Positions 11,287 to 22,541 of a stretch of 64,000 nt of DNA are shown one piece after another; the first letter of the stretch is position 1, and the number at the start of each line of letters is the position of its first letter. The DNA is from Steinernema hermaphroditum (Eukaryota > Nematoda > Chromadorea > Rhabditida > Steinernematidae): the NCBI GenBank assembly GCA_030435675.1, contig CM059624.1:706769-770768 (forward strand), given 5' to 3'. Under the pieces are notes generated by a model. The model made no database searches. It was not told the origin of the DNA and saw nothing but the letters and a program-made list of their open reading frames with translations. The translations under genes and the position numbers were made by a program.

Positions 11287-11746
11287 TTTATTCTCATGCA
11301 GATATCTGAAAGTCGGAAAATCTTTGTCATCGAGCGTGCGAAGAACGATGTGACATTGGATCGTCAGTAGCAGTAGACAAATAGTACTTCTGAACACCCA
11401 TTTGGAGATTGCGACAACTCGAATTATCTAGAGAAAAACAATGACTGAGCCTTGGAAATTACCTGCAGTTACATGTCGTTTTCGTTTGACGCCGCATCTG
11501 CTTTGTTCGAATTAGTGTATATTTTGAACTCGTGAACATACAATTGCTCTACTGGCACTTATTTTAATAACAGAATGCGTCAAAGCATTAAAACTCGGCG
11601 CGTCGACTACATTATGATTGTAAACTCTATTATGATTGTAAACAGAGAATTATAGGAAGCCGAAATTAAATGCCAATTACCTTGTTGGGCACTGAACCAA
11701 AACGGTTCGGTCAAACTACTCATAACTCTTTGGAAATACAACAGTC
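11287..11746. other. Upstream region of Srsx receptor 1
   Basis: It contains a short near-perfect direct repeat (ACATTATGATTGTAAACTCT / CTATTATGATTGTAAACAGA at about 11609-11648). No TATA box or gene was recognised. Confidence 0.45.
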
Positions 11747-13499
11747 ATGGCCCCAACCACCCCGCCTGATCTGGAAGTTAGCGATGAAGGCGATGTTAGT
11801 GAACTGTGTATGACCGTCGTTAAAGTATCTTTGTTGTTCTTTGGCACTGTCGGTGTTTTTGGTAACGCCAACATTATTATTGCCACCGTGCTCAACAAAT
11901 CATTGAAGAGCAAGTGTGGTAGGTTGCACTAGGATATGTTTTCGGGTGGTGATTTGACTCATTCGGCTGCATTATTCAAATAAGTCTGATTGGTTTAGGT
12001 CTTCTGCTTGCTCTTCTCGGCTTCTGCGACTTGTGGTGTCTCCTCTTTGAGTTGCTGTCCGCCGTGAGGCTCCTAACGAACAGTGCCGAAATGTCGAGGA
12101 AGCAATGTTTCTGGTCGATTAGTTTTTATCTATTCATTGAAAACATCGAAAGCTATATGATATTTGCTGTCGGAGTAGATCGGTTTATGGCCGTGTGCTC
12201 TCCAGTCAGGTAATTTGAATTAAACTCAAGTTAGCTGCTTCATGTGTTGCTCTTAGATACCGGTTATTTAGAAAGCACTCTTACATATTATATATGACAG
12301 CACCAGGATTTGTTTATACAATTATATTGATGGTAAGTGCTCAAATAAATGTAAGTAAATGGTACGCTGCCCCGTCCATGGTAACCGAAAAAGTGGGCCG
12401 TCGGTTCTCAGCGGGACAAAGGCCGAGCGAATATTTCGTTGACAACGTTTAGTTGTTCCGGCTTGGCTCAGCTGGCTCCGATCGGTACGAAAAGAAAATC
12501 GGATGTTTTCCCCGTCTCTCGTCGTCTGTGCCCTCGGCCAGCCGAAGCCGGAGCCGGCTCCGATAGCGAAATCAACCCGAGTTTGCATCTCTATTTACGA
12601 CTCGTGATGCCGTTCAGTGTAATTCTTTTGATTGTGCTGGACATTGGAACAAAGCCAGCCCATCTGAAAGTTTCTCGACATAACTTTAGGTGTGACGGAC
12701 CATACAACAAAAAATGCAAATTTTCAAAAAGAACTATAGTCTGTTCTCAAAGGCTTTCAAATACCGAATCTATTGAGTCAATGCATTGCGGATAGGCCAT
12801 ACCTTTAGCGATCGTTTATGATCACAATGTCAAAAAAGCGTTCAAACTAGCGTTGTAAAGCGTACCAATGTAATGTCATGTCATGCGCACTTCAGATTCT
12901 CGGAATCGTTCACCTAAATGATGCGACAGTGCCCGTTTGCAACCCGCCTATGGCCTATCCTGGATACGTGTCACAAGTGTGGAATATCTCCACTGTCGCC
13001 ACCTGTGGTTGTACTGTAATCGTCTATATTGCCAATTACATAATGATCTACAAAATAGCGCCAATTGACGCTACTCCCTCGAAAATTGCTGAAATACAAG
13101 TGCAAAAAATCATTATCAAGACTTTGACTATAAACGTCATGGCCTATGCGAGCTCATCAATTCTTTCTGCAATCATTATTTTAATCATGAGGCTCATCGG
13201 TGTGGACAAGAACGCAATAGCCGACGCGGAAACGTACGCTGTAATACCAGGTTTACCTGCAAACACGATTTGATTGTAATTAGTTGTCTTTAGGTCTACT
13301 CAGCTACTCCGTCAATTACTACGTTTACTTTTGGAGAAGTTCCGAGTACCGCAAAGCTTTTAAGCGGCAGTTATTGCACATTTGTGGCAGCTGTCAGTCG
13401 AGCAAAAGTACAGTCTACGTCGTCAGGAAGTCGGAGACATACTCAAATGCAAACAGAAGTCATCATGTCTCCACTTCGTTCTCAATCCAATGTAATTAA
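11747..13499 (+). CDS. Srsx-type seven-transmembrane chemoreceptor 1
   Basis: Rhodopsin-like GPCR of the nematode serpentine class Srsx, 339 residues, probably in the membrane of a sensory neuron (family knowledge). Exons 11747-11918, 11999-12209, 12257-12332, 12896-13250 and 13294-13499 join in phase. TM1 includes LLFFGTVGVFGNANIIIATV; TM3 ends in the DRY-equivalent VGVDRFMAVCSPVRYR; TM4 is ILYMTAPGFVYTIILM; TM5 to TM6 run from VATCGCTVIVYIANYIMIY to AYASSSILSAIIILIM; TM7 is LLSYSVNYYVYFWRSSEYR, the family's NPxxY-equivalent plus a WRSSEYR tail. Extracellular Cys for the disulfide are present. Intron 3 (563 bp) holds a dispersed repeat. Exon lengths 2-4 (211, 76, 355 nt) are identical in the minus-strand paralogue at 51719-53396. 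The ligand is unknown. Confidence 0.92.
12340..12600. repeat. Dispersed repeat inside intron 3 of Srsx receptor 1
   Basis: Sequence such as GAAAATCGGAT, GGAGCCGGCTCCGAT and GAAATCAACCCGAGTTTGCA recurs at about 54260-54450 in the same order with moderate divergence. It is GC-rich compared with its surroundings and explains why this intron is over 500 bp while its neighbours are 43-80 bp. Confidence 0.65.
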
Positions 13500-13571
13500 A
13501 GTTCATTTGGGACTGACAATGGAATGTTGAATAATGCTGCGTGTGGTTACCTGCTAGCTACCTGCTACATG

Positions 13572-13945
13572 TCTCCATAGCCTGTTATGCAACTTAAGCA
13601 ATTAGAAATGTTGGAGTTAAGAGAACATCCGAAAAAGGGGTGATCCGCAAAAACAATCTTTTGAAAGTTACTCCTGTTACGATGTACGACCAACAGAGGG
13701 ATAGGTGCATTCGATAGGTATGGCTCAATGATGTGCGTGGCAGAAGGCAGTCATCGTCCATCACACAATTAATACCATAGGAAGCCCATACATCACACAG
13801 CACTTCGCCATCTCGAGGTGCCACAAAATTGACCGTTAAACCAGAATAGGCCTCCAACATCAAAAGGCGTGCAATGTACAAGCTGCTAATCATAGTGTAG
13901 AGTGATAGTTAACTCTACTCAACAACGCGCTGATCGATTTCACTC
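13572..13945 (-). mobile_element. Truncated mariner-family copy D
   Basis: Reversed, the segment aligns with the 5' half of copies A and B (TGGCACCTCGAGATGGCGAA, then TATGGTATTAATTGTGT, then ATAACAGGC). A 99-residue frame is still open (13594-13893) but its sequence is not assignable to a known transposase domain. Neither inverted terminus is present, so it is a fragment. Confidence 0.7.
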
Positions 13946-15099
13946 AGAGTCTAAAACTTATGACAATAAAATATATATGCTGAGTGAACCGTTTTCAACT
14001 TATCCGGATACTAGATGTTATTCAGGAATATATCAGATATTTATTATGTGCTTCGATACCCTCAATACACTCATGTAGTAGTACTGCTTTGCCAAATTTC
14101 AGTCAAATCGGCTGGGGGCACCTTTAAATGTTCCCTTGTTAGCTACATCATTTACTAAAACGTGTGAACAATGGAATTTTTTATTCCTTTTCCTTGTCCG
14201 CATTGATATCGTCTTCGATAAGAAAAGCCTGTTCGCTGCAAATTAGTTTGTTTACGCCGCAGAATACTAGATTTGATAAAATCCTATCGGGAAAGATCCT
14301 GTTCCTATCGACGCGCACATCGACAAGATCTCTTTCTTCTCTTTTCAGCTTTCATTGTGCTATGTTGTGCCCTTGCTCTAATAAATTGTCGTGTATAATA
14401 TTTGTATTGTTTGTATATAATAATCAGTCAGTTTAAATAAAAAGCATTTTCGGGTTCGGGAGATTCACAACATCGTGGAGATAAAATAGGATAATCTGTT
14501 TCGAAAGTGGTCTATCATATTCGTGATGCGGTTCAGTATTTTCGAAAGCGTACTTTACATGATCTTTAAGAAGCCCTTATTTTCGTTAGGCGACGGAATA
14601 TGTAAAGAGCTCATCCTTCGTACCTTTCCGATGTACACGAAGATGTAGACATCTGTAGTTTGACCTGTTTACGTGCCTTCCACACCTGACTTATTGCTCT
14701 GCAACCCGATTTATCAATATTTTTCTGAAGGACGGAACGTTACACCCGTTCGCCGCGTTCTTAAACGCGTTCAAACGCATCTATCACTGACGAACGGTTG
14801 GTTTCGTTTTTTTTTTGCGAGTGCAGCACGTGCAGCTCGCCCGTTTACTCTAGAGAGGCAATTAATTTTTTCTTTTTTTCTCGCCTCCAACCGAACTAAT
14901 TGCACCATACGAACGTTAGTGCAGCCTTGGGTGAGAAGGCAGATAAAAACGAAGATCCGACTCGGAAAAAAAGTCCGAGATTTTTCTGTTTGTGGGACAC
15001 TTTTGTACAGCGTGGCAAGTGTAAATTAATTTATCGTTTCAGAGGACTTATGAATTTCGTTAGACATTAATGCCAACTTACAGAGGGTGGCGAATAAGA
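13946..15099. other. Intergenic, nothing recognised
   Basis: AT-rich with several short frames. The frame at 14673-15029 (118 residues, Arg- and Phe-rich) lacks a domain, signal or splice support and was not called. Confidence 0.5.
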
Positions 15100-15168
15100 T
15101 CATTGCAAGAAATACTCAGACTGATCACCGCTCTCCTTGATACAGTCCTGGAGACGTTTGAGGAACAA
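15100..15168 (-). mobile_element. Mariner transposase C-terminal scrap
   Basis: On the minus strand the frame reads FLKRLQDCIKESGDQSEYF and then stops, matching the C-terminal pattern FPKRLxxCIxxxGxxFE of mariner-like transposases and resembling the end of the fragment at 59204-59422. It is too short and isolated to be functional. Confidence 0.55.
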
Positions 15169-15339
15169 CGCTCCAGCTCATGAGCATGGTCGAATTCCGT
15201 TTTTAAATGATAAATTATTCACAGCGATACGGTCACGAATGATGATCACGAATATCTTGCTAAGGACCCTCCGCATATCGTGAGTGTCGAGCAGGCGCTA
15301 TAAAACCGTAGCGCCATAAGCAAATCCTCGAACATTGGT

Positions 15340-15432
15340 TTGACCTTTCAGCAGGATGGCACATCTGCAAAGATCTCCAAAGCAACTCTGACCTGGCTTC
15401 GGGCCAATGTTGGGGAGCAAATCTCTTTCGTT
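15340..15432 (+). mobile_element. Mariner transposase catalytic-core scrap
   Basis: The frame LTFQQDGTSAKISKATLTWL, then RANVGEQISFV, matches the second-aspartate block (FQQDGxPxHxxxxTxxWL) of mariner transposases. The expected His is replaced and the flanks are not open. It lies only 170 bp from a C-terminal scrap in the opposite orientation, so at least two insertions or a rearrangement happened here. Confidence 0.6.
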
Positions 15433-18400
15433 ACCACTTTTACCGGATATGAGTCCTCTCCATTTTGAAATTTGGCGTTTATTATGTCAGTTCTTTACGA
15501 TGTTATATATTTAAGTCACTGAGGACAGCTCTAGAGGTCTAGAAGAGGCAGAAATGAAATCCAGACCTTCGGCGATCGTTCGAGTCAGATGTATGTTTGG
15601 ACATGCAGAATTACAATCTCTCGACAAACCGCTTTTGATTTTCTTCTTCGCTAGTGGTGCTGCTTGATTTCGCACATGAATTTATCGTATTTCAACATTG
15701 ATTTCCTTATGCTGTATTTTATCAGCGCTACCTTGTTTTATAGTTTTCCGCATAGGCCTGCACCCTCCCTAATGACTAGAATTTGACGCTGTACTCATCC
15801 TGATTGGCACGTAACACCTTCACTGTCCTGTAAGTTTGAGCGAAACTAGGAAGACCTCGGTGAATCAATTGTATACATCGAAGGTCTGCGAACGCTCTAT
15901 ATATTCCCTCCCTCCACTTTCAGAGTAGTGCGAGTTTTGTCTCCACTGCTACGACAACACTAAATTAAACATCCTGTTTCCATAATTCCCAACCTTTAGT
16001 CTTGATGTTTACATCAATTAAGAAGTCCTGCGTCTTGCTGGCGTCGACTGGCGCTATTTTGGTACCTGGCCGAAGTCAAGATAAATTATACTTTTTCAAA
16101 GTTGACGGTTACCGGTTTGAGTGTAAAAAAAGTGAATAACGAGCGGGTCACTAACGATAATAAATTGCATTCCGGGAATGTGAACAAACGGCCGTCGTGG
16201 TCGCGTGCGCCAACGGCAAACACTATTTTTCTCACAGTTCAGAGTTTGACAGCCGGAATTCAAATGATCAATCGTGGTCACGCTTTCCAATGAAAAGTTA
16301 GGAATTACTTCCATTTTCGCGGAAGCGAAAACTTCTACGCCGTAATCTTTAAAAATTGAAGGTCACTGTGTTTTATGCACGATATTAAGCTACAAGACAG
16401 TCAATTTACAGTGAGGAAATGGTCACCTTTTCAAGGAATTAAAATTCCAGTTTTAGTTCTCAAAGCAACCTCACAACCTCGTATGCCTCCTGTTCATTGT
16501 GTTATACACACTCTGAAGAGAATTCAGTGAGCCATATAAATCAATTTTATGTCCCACCATTGACGTTCTTTCCAATTTTTAGGAAAACATCGCGTGTTAT
16601 CTTTGATGGTCACATGTACAACTCTTGTTTCACATGTGAATAACATAACTGGATTCATAGAATGTCTTGTTAACCGATTGCTGTAAGGCCACTTAAAAAT
16701 AGCAACTCAGCCAGACAATAACTCTCAAAGTTGATGTGTTTATGACAATTTTCTGACAATTCTAAGCTGTAACGTCTGGGTAAAACCAACATGACTTTGT
16801 CTACAGCTATGTCTTTTCAGTGTCATCAACGCGCACTTCAGCTGTTTATAACTTTTGACCAAAAAGTAGAGATCTTTAATTTGTGCCCCCAGCGATCCGT
16901 CGGGTCCACTGACATATGTGAGACATCTCCCAAGGCGTAAGCTTGATACGAGAAGATCGCAAACTCGCACAACTTGACTAAAATCTGCACCAGTAGAAAT
17001 AAATCGATCGACAGGGAAGTGGTTCATGGACAATCGATGATTAAATCGATGAAATTAATCTGCTAAAAATGGAATGTCTCCTATTTTAAACTGATACCGG
17101 TATCTTTCCAACGCATAAATGTTAGATCTGTGCGCAGAACAAATGCATGATATTCATGTCCATGTCGAGATTATCTGCTGAAATAAATGGAGGACGCCAA
17201 ATCCAAACCGTCTCAAAATTTGAAAAACCTTTCTTGTCACCGGGTCACACTTTTCAAGCTGTACCGGGATTTATGTTTGACCCTTTTCATTATATAAATG
17301 ATCACGCACACGAAATTAAATCGCAAGTCAGCCTTTTTATAGTGAGAAACTGATGGTCATGAAAAGCACGAGTGCTATATCCTTTTTACTATGGCTTTCT
17401 TTTTGGCGGAAAAATCATTTTTCCAAAGTCCTCGTACCGCAAGAACTCTGCCAAATCGAAAACCGAATTCGTCGCTCCACCGGTTCCCGCACGACGTGCC
17501 TGAAACGATGTGACCGTGTATTTCTGCATTTTTATGCACTTATCCAATTCTGGCCGGGCTCACTCGAGTTGTGGTCAGTTAACGTAAGTTAATTCATTTG
17601 CACTCCATATTTCACCAAACAAAAAACTCAAGCAAGCCATGTTGGGACCACCGGTAACACATACTGTGCAATAATGTCTGTTTCTTGGGAACTGTTGGAG
17701 GCTACATTCGAAGTTCTGTCAGTATACAAAGTGTCAGCCATATGCGCTTATCACTCCGGGGACCTTTCTGATTAGTTCTGACGTGTTTCATTGTATTCAC
17801 AGTCCCTTACGTAAGGCCACGTGCGGAACCAAAAAGATTCCAGGTTCAATGTTGATTTGTTTCAAAAAACAAGAATATGCAGACGTCGAAAAATAAAATT
17901 AAACTTTGGACCCTTATGTTTAAGGCACATGCTCATAAATGCAAGAAGACAAAGGAATATCCGATTTCCATGTTTTTATGACGTCTGAGAACAAATTTTT
18001 TGAACCTGACTCATAAACCGCGGCCGCGATTCTGCCCATTCTGTCGCACGCTAATTCGAATTACCGCACCTCGTCATGGAAATCGCTGCCAACAGTGCAA
18101 CATCTGACTGCACGCTCTCGTCGTCTTTTTTTGTGTCCCTTTCTATGTCAATGACATTCAGCAACGCGCCTTCGACGAAGCAATATCCGTTTCGGGCGTC
18201 GTCGACTTTCCATTTCGCAATCGCCGTCGTCCGACGTGACTCTGCGACCGTCGCGACATCCGTACCGGCCTTCGACGTCACGTGACCGCGGCTGCGATCT
18301 TCAGGGAACGGTGCCAAGAGCGCGCTCAAGGTGCGCGTCGTGAGAAAAAGGCAGCCGATCACACGGTTTGGGTCAGCAGACTTTTGGTTGCGTGACGTCC

Positions 18401-19263
18401 CGCCATGATCAGAAGTTGACACCTCGTTTTTGTAAAATAAAAATGTTCCCTGTTCGAACCGGAAGCTAACGATTTTGCTCGAAATCGGCGAAACAACTTT
18501 TTGTCGTGAAGCGGTGACACGAATACGTTCCACTAAGATATTAATTTTGCACGCACTGTTAAAGTTTGAACTTCCGCAAATTCTGAAAAGCCATGAAACT
18601 GTTCTCCTTTTTCTCTAAACTTTTCGGCCTTCACAGAGTGAATTTAACAAATCAGTATGTTGATTAAAACAGCCATACGCTTTGCCTTCTTTAGAGGATT
18701 ACAAAAGTGTATGGATGCATTGCGCTCGAATTCGCACCCTCCCGGTATTAAAAGCCAAAGTAGCCCTGAGGACAGGAAGACACAGGAAGCCTACCGGCGG
18801 TAATCGGATGCAGAAATTAATAGTCCTGTGGACGGTAATACAGGCTCACAGAATCTTTTATATCCGGCCAAATCTGGTGGACAATTGGTGGGCGATCTGC
18901 TGTCCTAAAGCGATTACTGCCATGCGCACGGAAAAACACACAGACACACAGACCAAAGGACCCGTCGACCGAATATTTCAGATATCGCTGGAAATAACCG
19001 ATAATACACAGTTGAAATTCTGAATTTATTTTAAGTCGAGAACCAGCTCGAAATTCAAAAACCAGCTGCAAATTAAGTCCATCTTCCGTCTAGAACATTA
19101 AAAAACATCTTGACTGCAAATATGAATATCGCATTCGAAACACAAAATTGTGCCAATATTCTCACATCAATTTAACATCAAAAGCGTCGATTGGCTCCGC
19201 TTTGTGCACTGCGTCGTTCGCATATCTGCCGTTCCATTCTTCCGCTTTGTCGACGGTGCAGTG
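15433..19263. other. Long gene-free stretch
   Basis: No gene could be supported. Bases about 16879-16907 carry a fragment (TTTGTGCCCCCAGCGATC) of the 13-bp-TSD element family seen at 24727 and 56458. A GC-rich block at 18020-18320 produces a 160-residue minus-strand frame (18051-18533) without signal peptide, domain or splice support; I regard it as chance. Confidence 0.5.
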
Positions 19264-19962
19264 ATGAAAGTTTTATGTATTCTTTCTGCACTCAGCTTGG
19301 CTACCATAGCTATTTCCGCGCCTGTTCCCTCTGAAGAACCCCCAGTTGAACTGAGCCTCGCTTCTAATTCCTCTTATACGTCGGCTCCTGCCAATCTATC
19401 CACTTCTGAAACCTCCACATCATCGTCCACCTCGCTACCAGCTGAAGGTCCGTCCACCACTGTTCCGCCATCGCCATCCACCACTTTTTCGCCTTGCATT
19501 GCTCACACTTTTCCCATTCAACTGTCTAAAAAGCCTTCTCCTGCTGAGAAGATGGCTTTTCTCCGCGAAATCAGCATCATCAGTTTTATGAAAAAAAATC
19601 TGTCCGATTTTATAACCGCCGAAATTAGAGCTGGCAATGGTGGAACTATCTACAAGGCGCTCAACGTCATTCTTCACGGCGACGCCCTATTTACCGATGC
19701 GGAAATTTTCATGAACCACCAAAGTGAACTCGGAAATTTTCTACTGAAATTAACCGAGTACTCCAGGGAAGTGATGAATTTTATCCGATACGTCGTCAAA
19801 GAATACGCCACTGTCGTAGAATACAAGCACGTTGGTGAAGTTGCAGAATCGATGAAAAGGATCGAGAAGAAAGCTTCGGAACTTTCTGACGAGGCGGTAC
19901 AGAACATGAAGTACTACATCGAAACTGCTGAATGTGACGCTCAAGTTAATGCAACTGAGTAG
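19264..19962 (+). CDS. Secreted Ser/Thr/Pro-rich protein, unknown family
   Basis: Single-exon frame of 232 residues. The start at 19264 is chosen over an upstream in-frame ATG (19150) because it opens directly into a clean signal peptide, MKVLCILSALSLATIAIS, cleaved before APVP. Residues about 20-80 are a mucin-like linker dominated by Ser, Thr and Pro with several NxS/T sequons, probably O-glycosylated. Residues about 90-225 are predicted-looking amphipathic helix with heptad-like Leu/Ile spacing and ending MKYYIETAECDAQ. Two Cys in the mature chain (SPCIAH and AECDA) could pair. A poly(A) signal follows at 20055. I do not recognise the family; a secreted or cuticle-surface role is inference from the signal and linker only. 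Confidence 0.8.
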   Translation: MKVLCILSALSLATIAISAPVPSEEPPVELSLASNSSYTSAPANLSTSETSTSSSTSLPAEGPSTTVPPSPSTTFSPCIAHTFPIQLSKKPSPAEKMAFLREISIISFMKKNLSDFITAEIRAGNGGTIYKALNVILHGDALFTDAEIFMNHQSELGNFLLKLTEYSREVMNFIRYVVKEYATVVEYKHVGEVAESMKRIEKKASELSDEAVQNMKYYIETAECDAQVNATE

Positions 19963-20054
19963 TACGATTAGAATGTGCACAAAATGCAACAGTGTTTGTA
20001 TAGTACAGTTTGTACAACAGTGTATATCAGTTGGTTCTGACTGTTAAATTGTGA

Positions 20055-20060
20055 AATAAA
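20055..20060 (+). terminator. Poly(A) signal AATAAA of the 19264 gene
   Basis: A canonical AATAAA lies 92 bp past the stop codon at 19962, consistent with a compact 3' UTR. Confidence 0.65.
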
Positions 20061-22436
20061 AAGTATTCAGAAAAGCGTGACAATTTGAAGCTTTGCACAT
20101 CAACACCACATCTGTACATCAATATTTCAAAACGAAGTTACAGTTTTTCAATAACTTCGAAAGGTTAAGTCGGACTTTAAGTCCATGTGTGGATCCAGGA
20201 CATTCCGTTTAGTATATGACCAATGTAAGGACCTAATACAGGTACATTTTGCGACCAGAATGTTTGTTGTCCTTGAGCCTTCTGGTGTTTGCTGTTAAGA
20301 TACTGTAGCAAGTGATGTCATTTCGTTTTTATCGGTGAGAGTAGTTTCTAGCGGCGGCGCGGCGTTGTGAGTAATCGCTCGCAGAACGTCGTATTCTAGA
20401 CAAATGCCCCGGTGACCGCGATGCGTATGACGATGTCATGGACAGCGCGCGCGCCGTCGGAAGTGGACAAAGTTGAGTCGGTCTTCAGTAGTCCAAAAGA
20501 GCGATTGCTGTTTGTTTGCTCATTGTTGCAAAAAGCAAAAATATCAGTCAATATCTCTAAATAACAGTTTTCTTGACATTTGCATGGTCGTGGAAACCTT
20601 TTTTTCATAGTCTAAGACAACTAGGCCCAGACTCTTTATCGGTGAGAATTGTTTTTAGCGGCGACGCGGCGCACAACAAGATAAAGTTATCCAGAGGCAA
20701 TAAACCCTTAGCTGCACACGATTCGAACTTCTTCTCGAGCTGGTCAACAGCATGCCGAAGATATTCAATTAGGTTTCGCTTGGCATTATCTTTCTATTTG
20801 AATCTCCCCAAAATTCAGGTTATAACAGAGTGGACGTTTGAAATTGTCTCTTTCTAATTGCAGGACGACGTATCTCGTCAAATCAGTACGACACGGATCT
20901 TTGCAAACTTCATTTTTTCTCAATGTTGATCAGTTTCCTATTTGTTTCGTATCCATTTACATCGCACACTGTCTTGGATCAAATCTCATTCGCACGCGCG
21001 CTTCCGTTCGAGTTTCTCCCCTGATTTATCAGTTGTCGGCTTGAGCGGCGGCCAGTGAATCACGACCGGAAATCGCACGACAATTGAGCGACTGCGGTCG
21101 CGCACAGCGAAAGGTGACGACAGCTGATGTAAGATGAACGATTTTGTGCTTTTGAGCATTTGAGCGGCGCGCACATGACGTGTGATAAATGCGTTTTGCG
21201 CGGGAATAAGCCAAGTTAGTAGTTTGAAAGTGAGTGTTGACAGGATGGGTGATTTGAACGTTGGCAAGAAACGTCATAAGAACAAAGGGAAGACTTCGGT
21301 TTTGCTAAAATTCTCATCTGTTCAGCTGTTCTTTCACTCTGGTAACCTTGACATGGAACACGTCCTTGTGTTTTAAGCAGCTGAAAGCACAATTTAACAA
21401 AATATATATCGATAAGATGGAAAGTCCCCGATCTATTTTCATTTGTTTTTATCGGGATGTTAATGGGCTGTTTATCATTGTTAAGTCACACCACCGGGCG
21501 GTGTAAAAGATAAGAAAAGAATTCTTCGATCAGATGTCGTTACGGTCACGATCCTTATGAACTTCCTTCGGTTTTGTCCTAGGAAATTTGGCAATTACAT
21601 ATCATTGTCCAAGCAGTTTTATTTGCCGGAAAAATGGGAACTCGCACGTTCGAAATTCGAAAAAAAATCATATCTAACAATCAAATCAAAAATCAAATCA
21701 TAATAACATATCTTGTTGAGCAAACATTTCGAAGTCTGTGACTCATGAGGCCAGCACTATCACACCATAGAGATTTCGGCAAGCCTAAGTTCATGTCTTC
21801 TGTGCACCATCAACACCACCGTTCTCTCATCTAAATGTGCCGTGACCTCTAATCTCTGATAAGTTTCTTTTCAGATAACGCGCAAACGCTTACAAGCGGT
21901 AACATGGATGCACGCAAATTTTTGTTTACAGACGTCACGCAGCGACCCTGCTCACAAACTACACGTGGAATGCGTGACTCACAACGTTATCATCGCGTCG
22001 ATCAATGCTGAGTGGCGACAAAGCGGCGACACCGATGGCTACTCAATTGAGTTGTCGTGAAGAAATTCGCTGTGTTATCACAGCGCTGTCTACATGGTTT
22101 TACGTCCTTCGCGAGAGATCGTTTGCAGCGAGTGCAGAGCATAAAAGTCAAGAGATCAAATTAGTCTAAGAAGTGCGATGTCCGCCGGGTAACACAAGCA
22201 TTTGCTGTGGTTTTTGTGAACATTGTTGCAATGCGATAGCATAATCTATGTATAGCATAAGGCTTCAAGCTACAGACAAACAGGGAACAAAAAACTGAAC
22301 AGAACAGGAAAAGGTAGTCTTGGTGGATTCCCATCATAAATGCGGCTGGCGCTGCGAATCTCGGAGTTGAGGCTTATCTTAAGGCTGAGGATTCGGCTTC
22401 AAGGACTTCGTGGTCGTGCGGTTCTGATTCCTGGTG
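20061..22436. other. Intergenic, short direct repeat, no gene
   Basis: A 34-bp GC-rich sequence (ATCGGTGAGAGTAGTTTC, then TAGCGGCGGCGCGGCG) at about 20330-20370 recurs with few changes at about 20638-20672. A short frame at 21244 begins MGDLNVGKKRHKNKGK, but no continuation exon was found. Confidence 0.5.
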
Positions 22437-22541
22437 AGGCTCGCTCTCTCTGAGGTCCGACACTGTTGGTGCAATGATCGCCCCGGTTCCCAGAAGGCCT
22501 GGAACACCAAGGAGCCGCAGTAACACCGTCTTCCCAAGAAC
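22437..22541 (-). repeat. Fragment of the 13-bp-TSD element family
   Basis: Reversed, it matches the distal half of the elements at 24727-25201 and 56458-56961 (GGTGTTCCAGGCCTTCTGGG followed by GATCATTGC). It is truncated and more diverged. Confidence 0.7.

Noticed and set aside
18051..18533. 160-residue minus-strand open frame
   Set aside because: It sits in a GC-rich patch where stops are rare; no signal peptide, domain, splice partner or poly(A) signal was seen.
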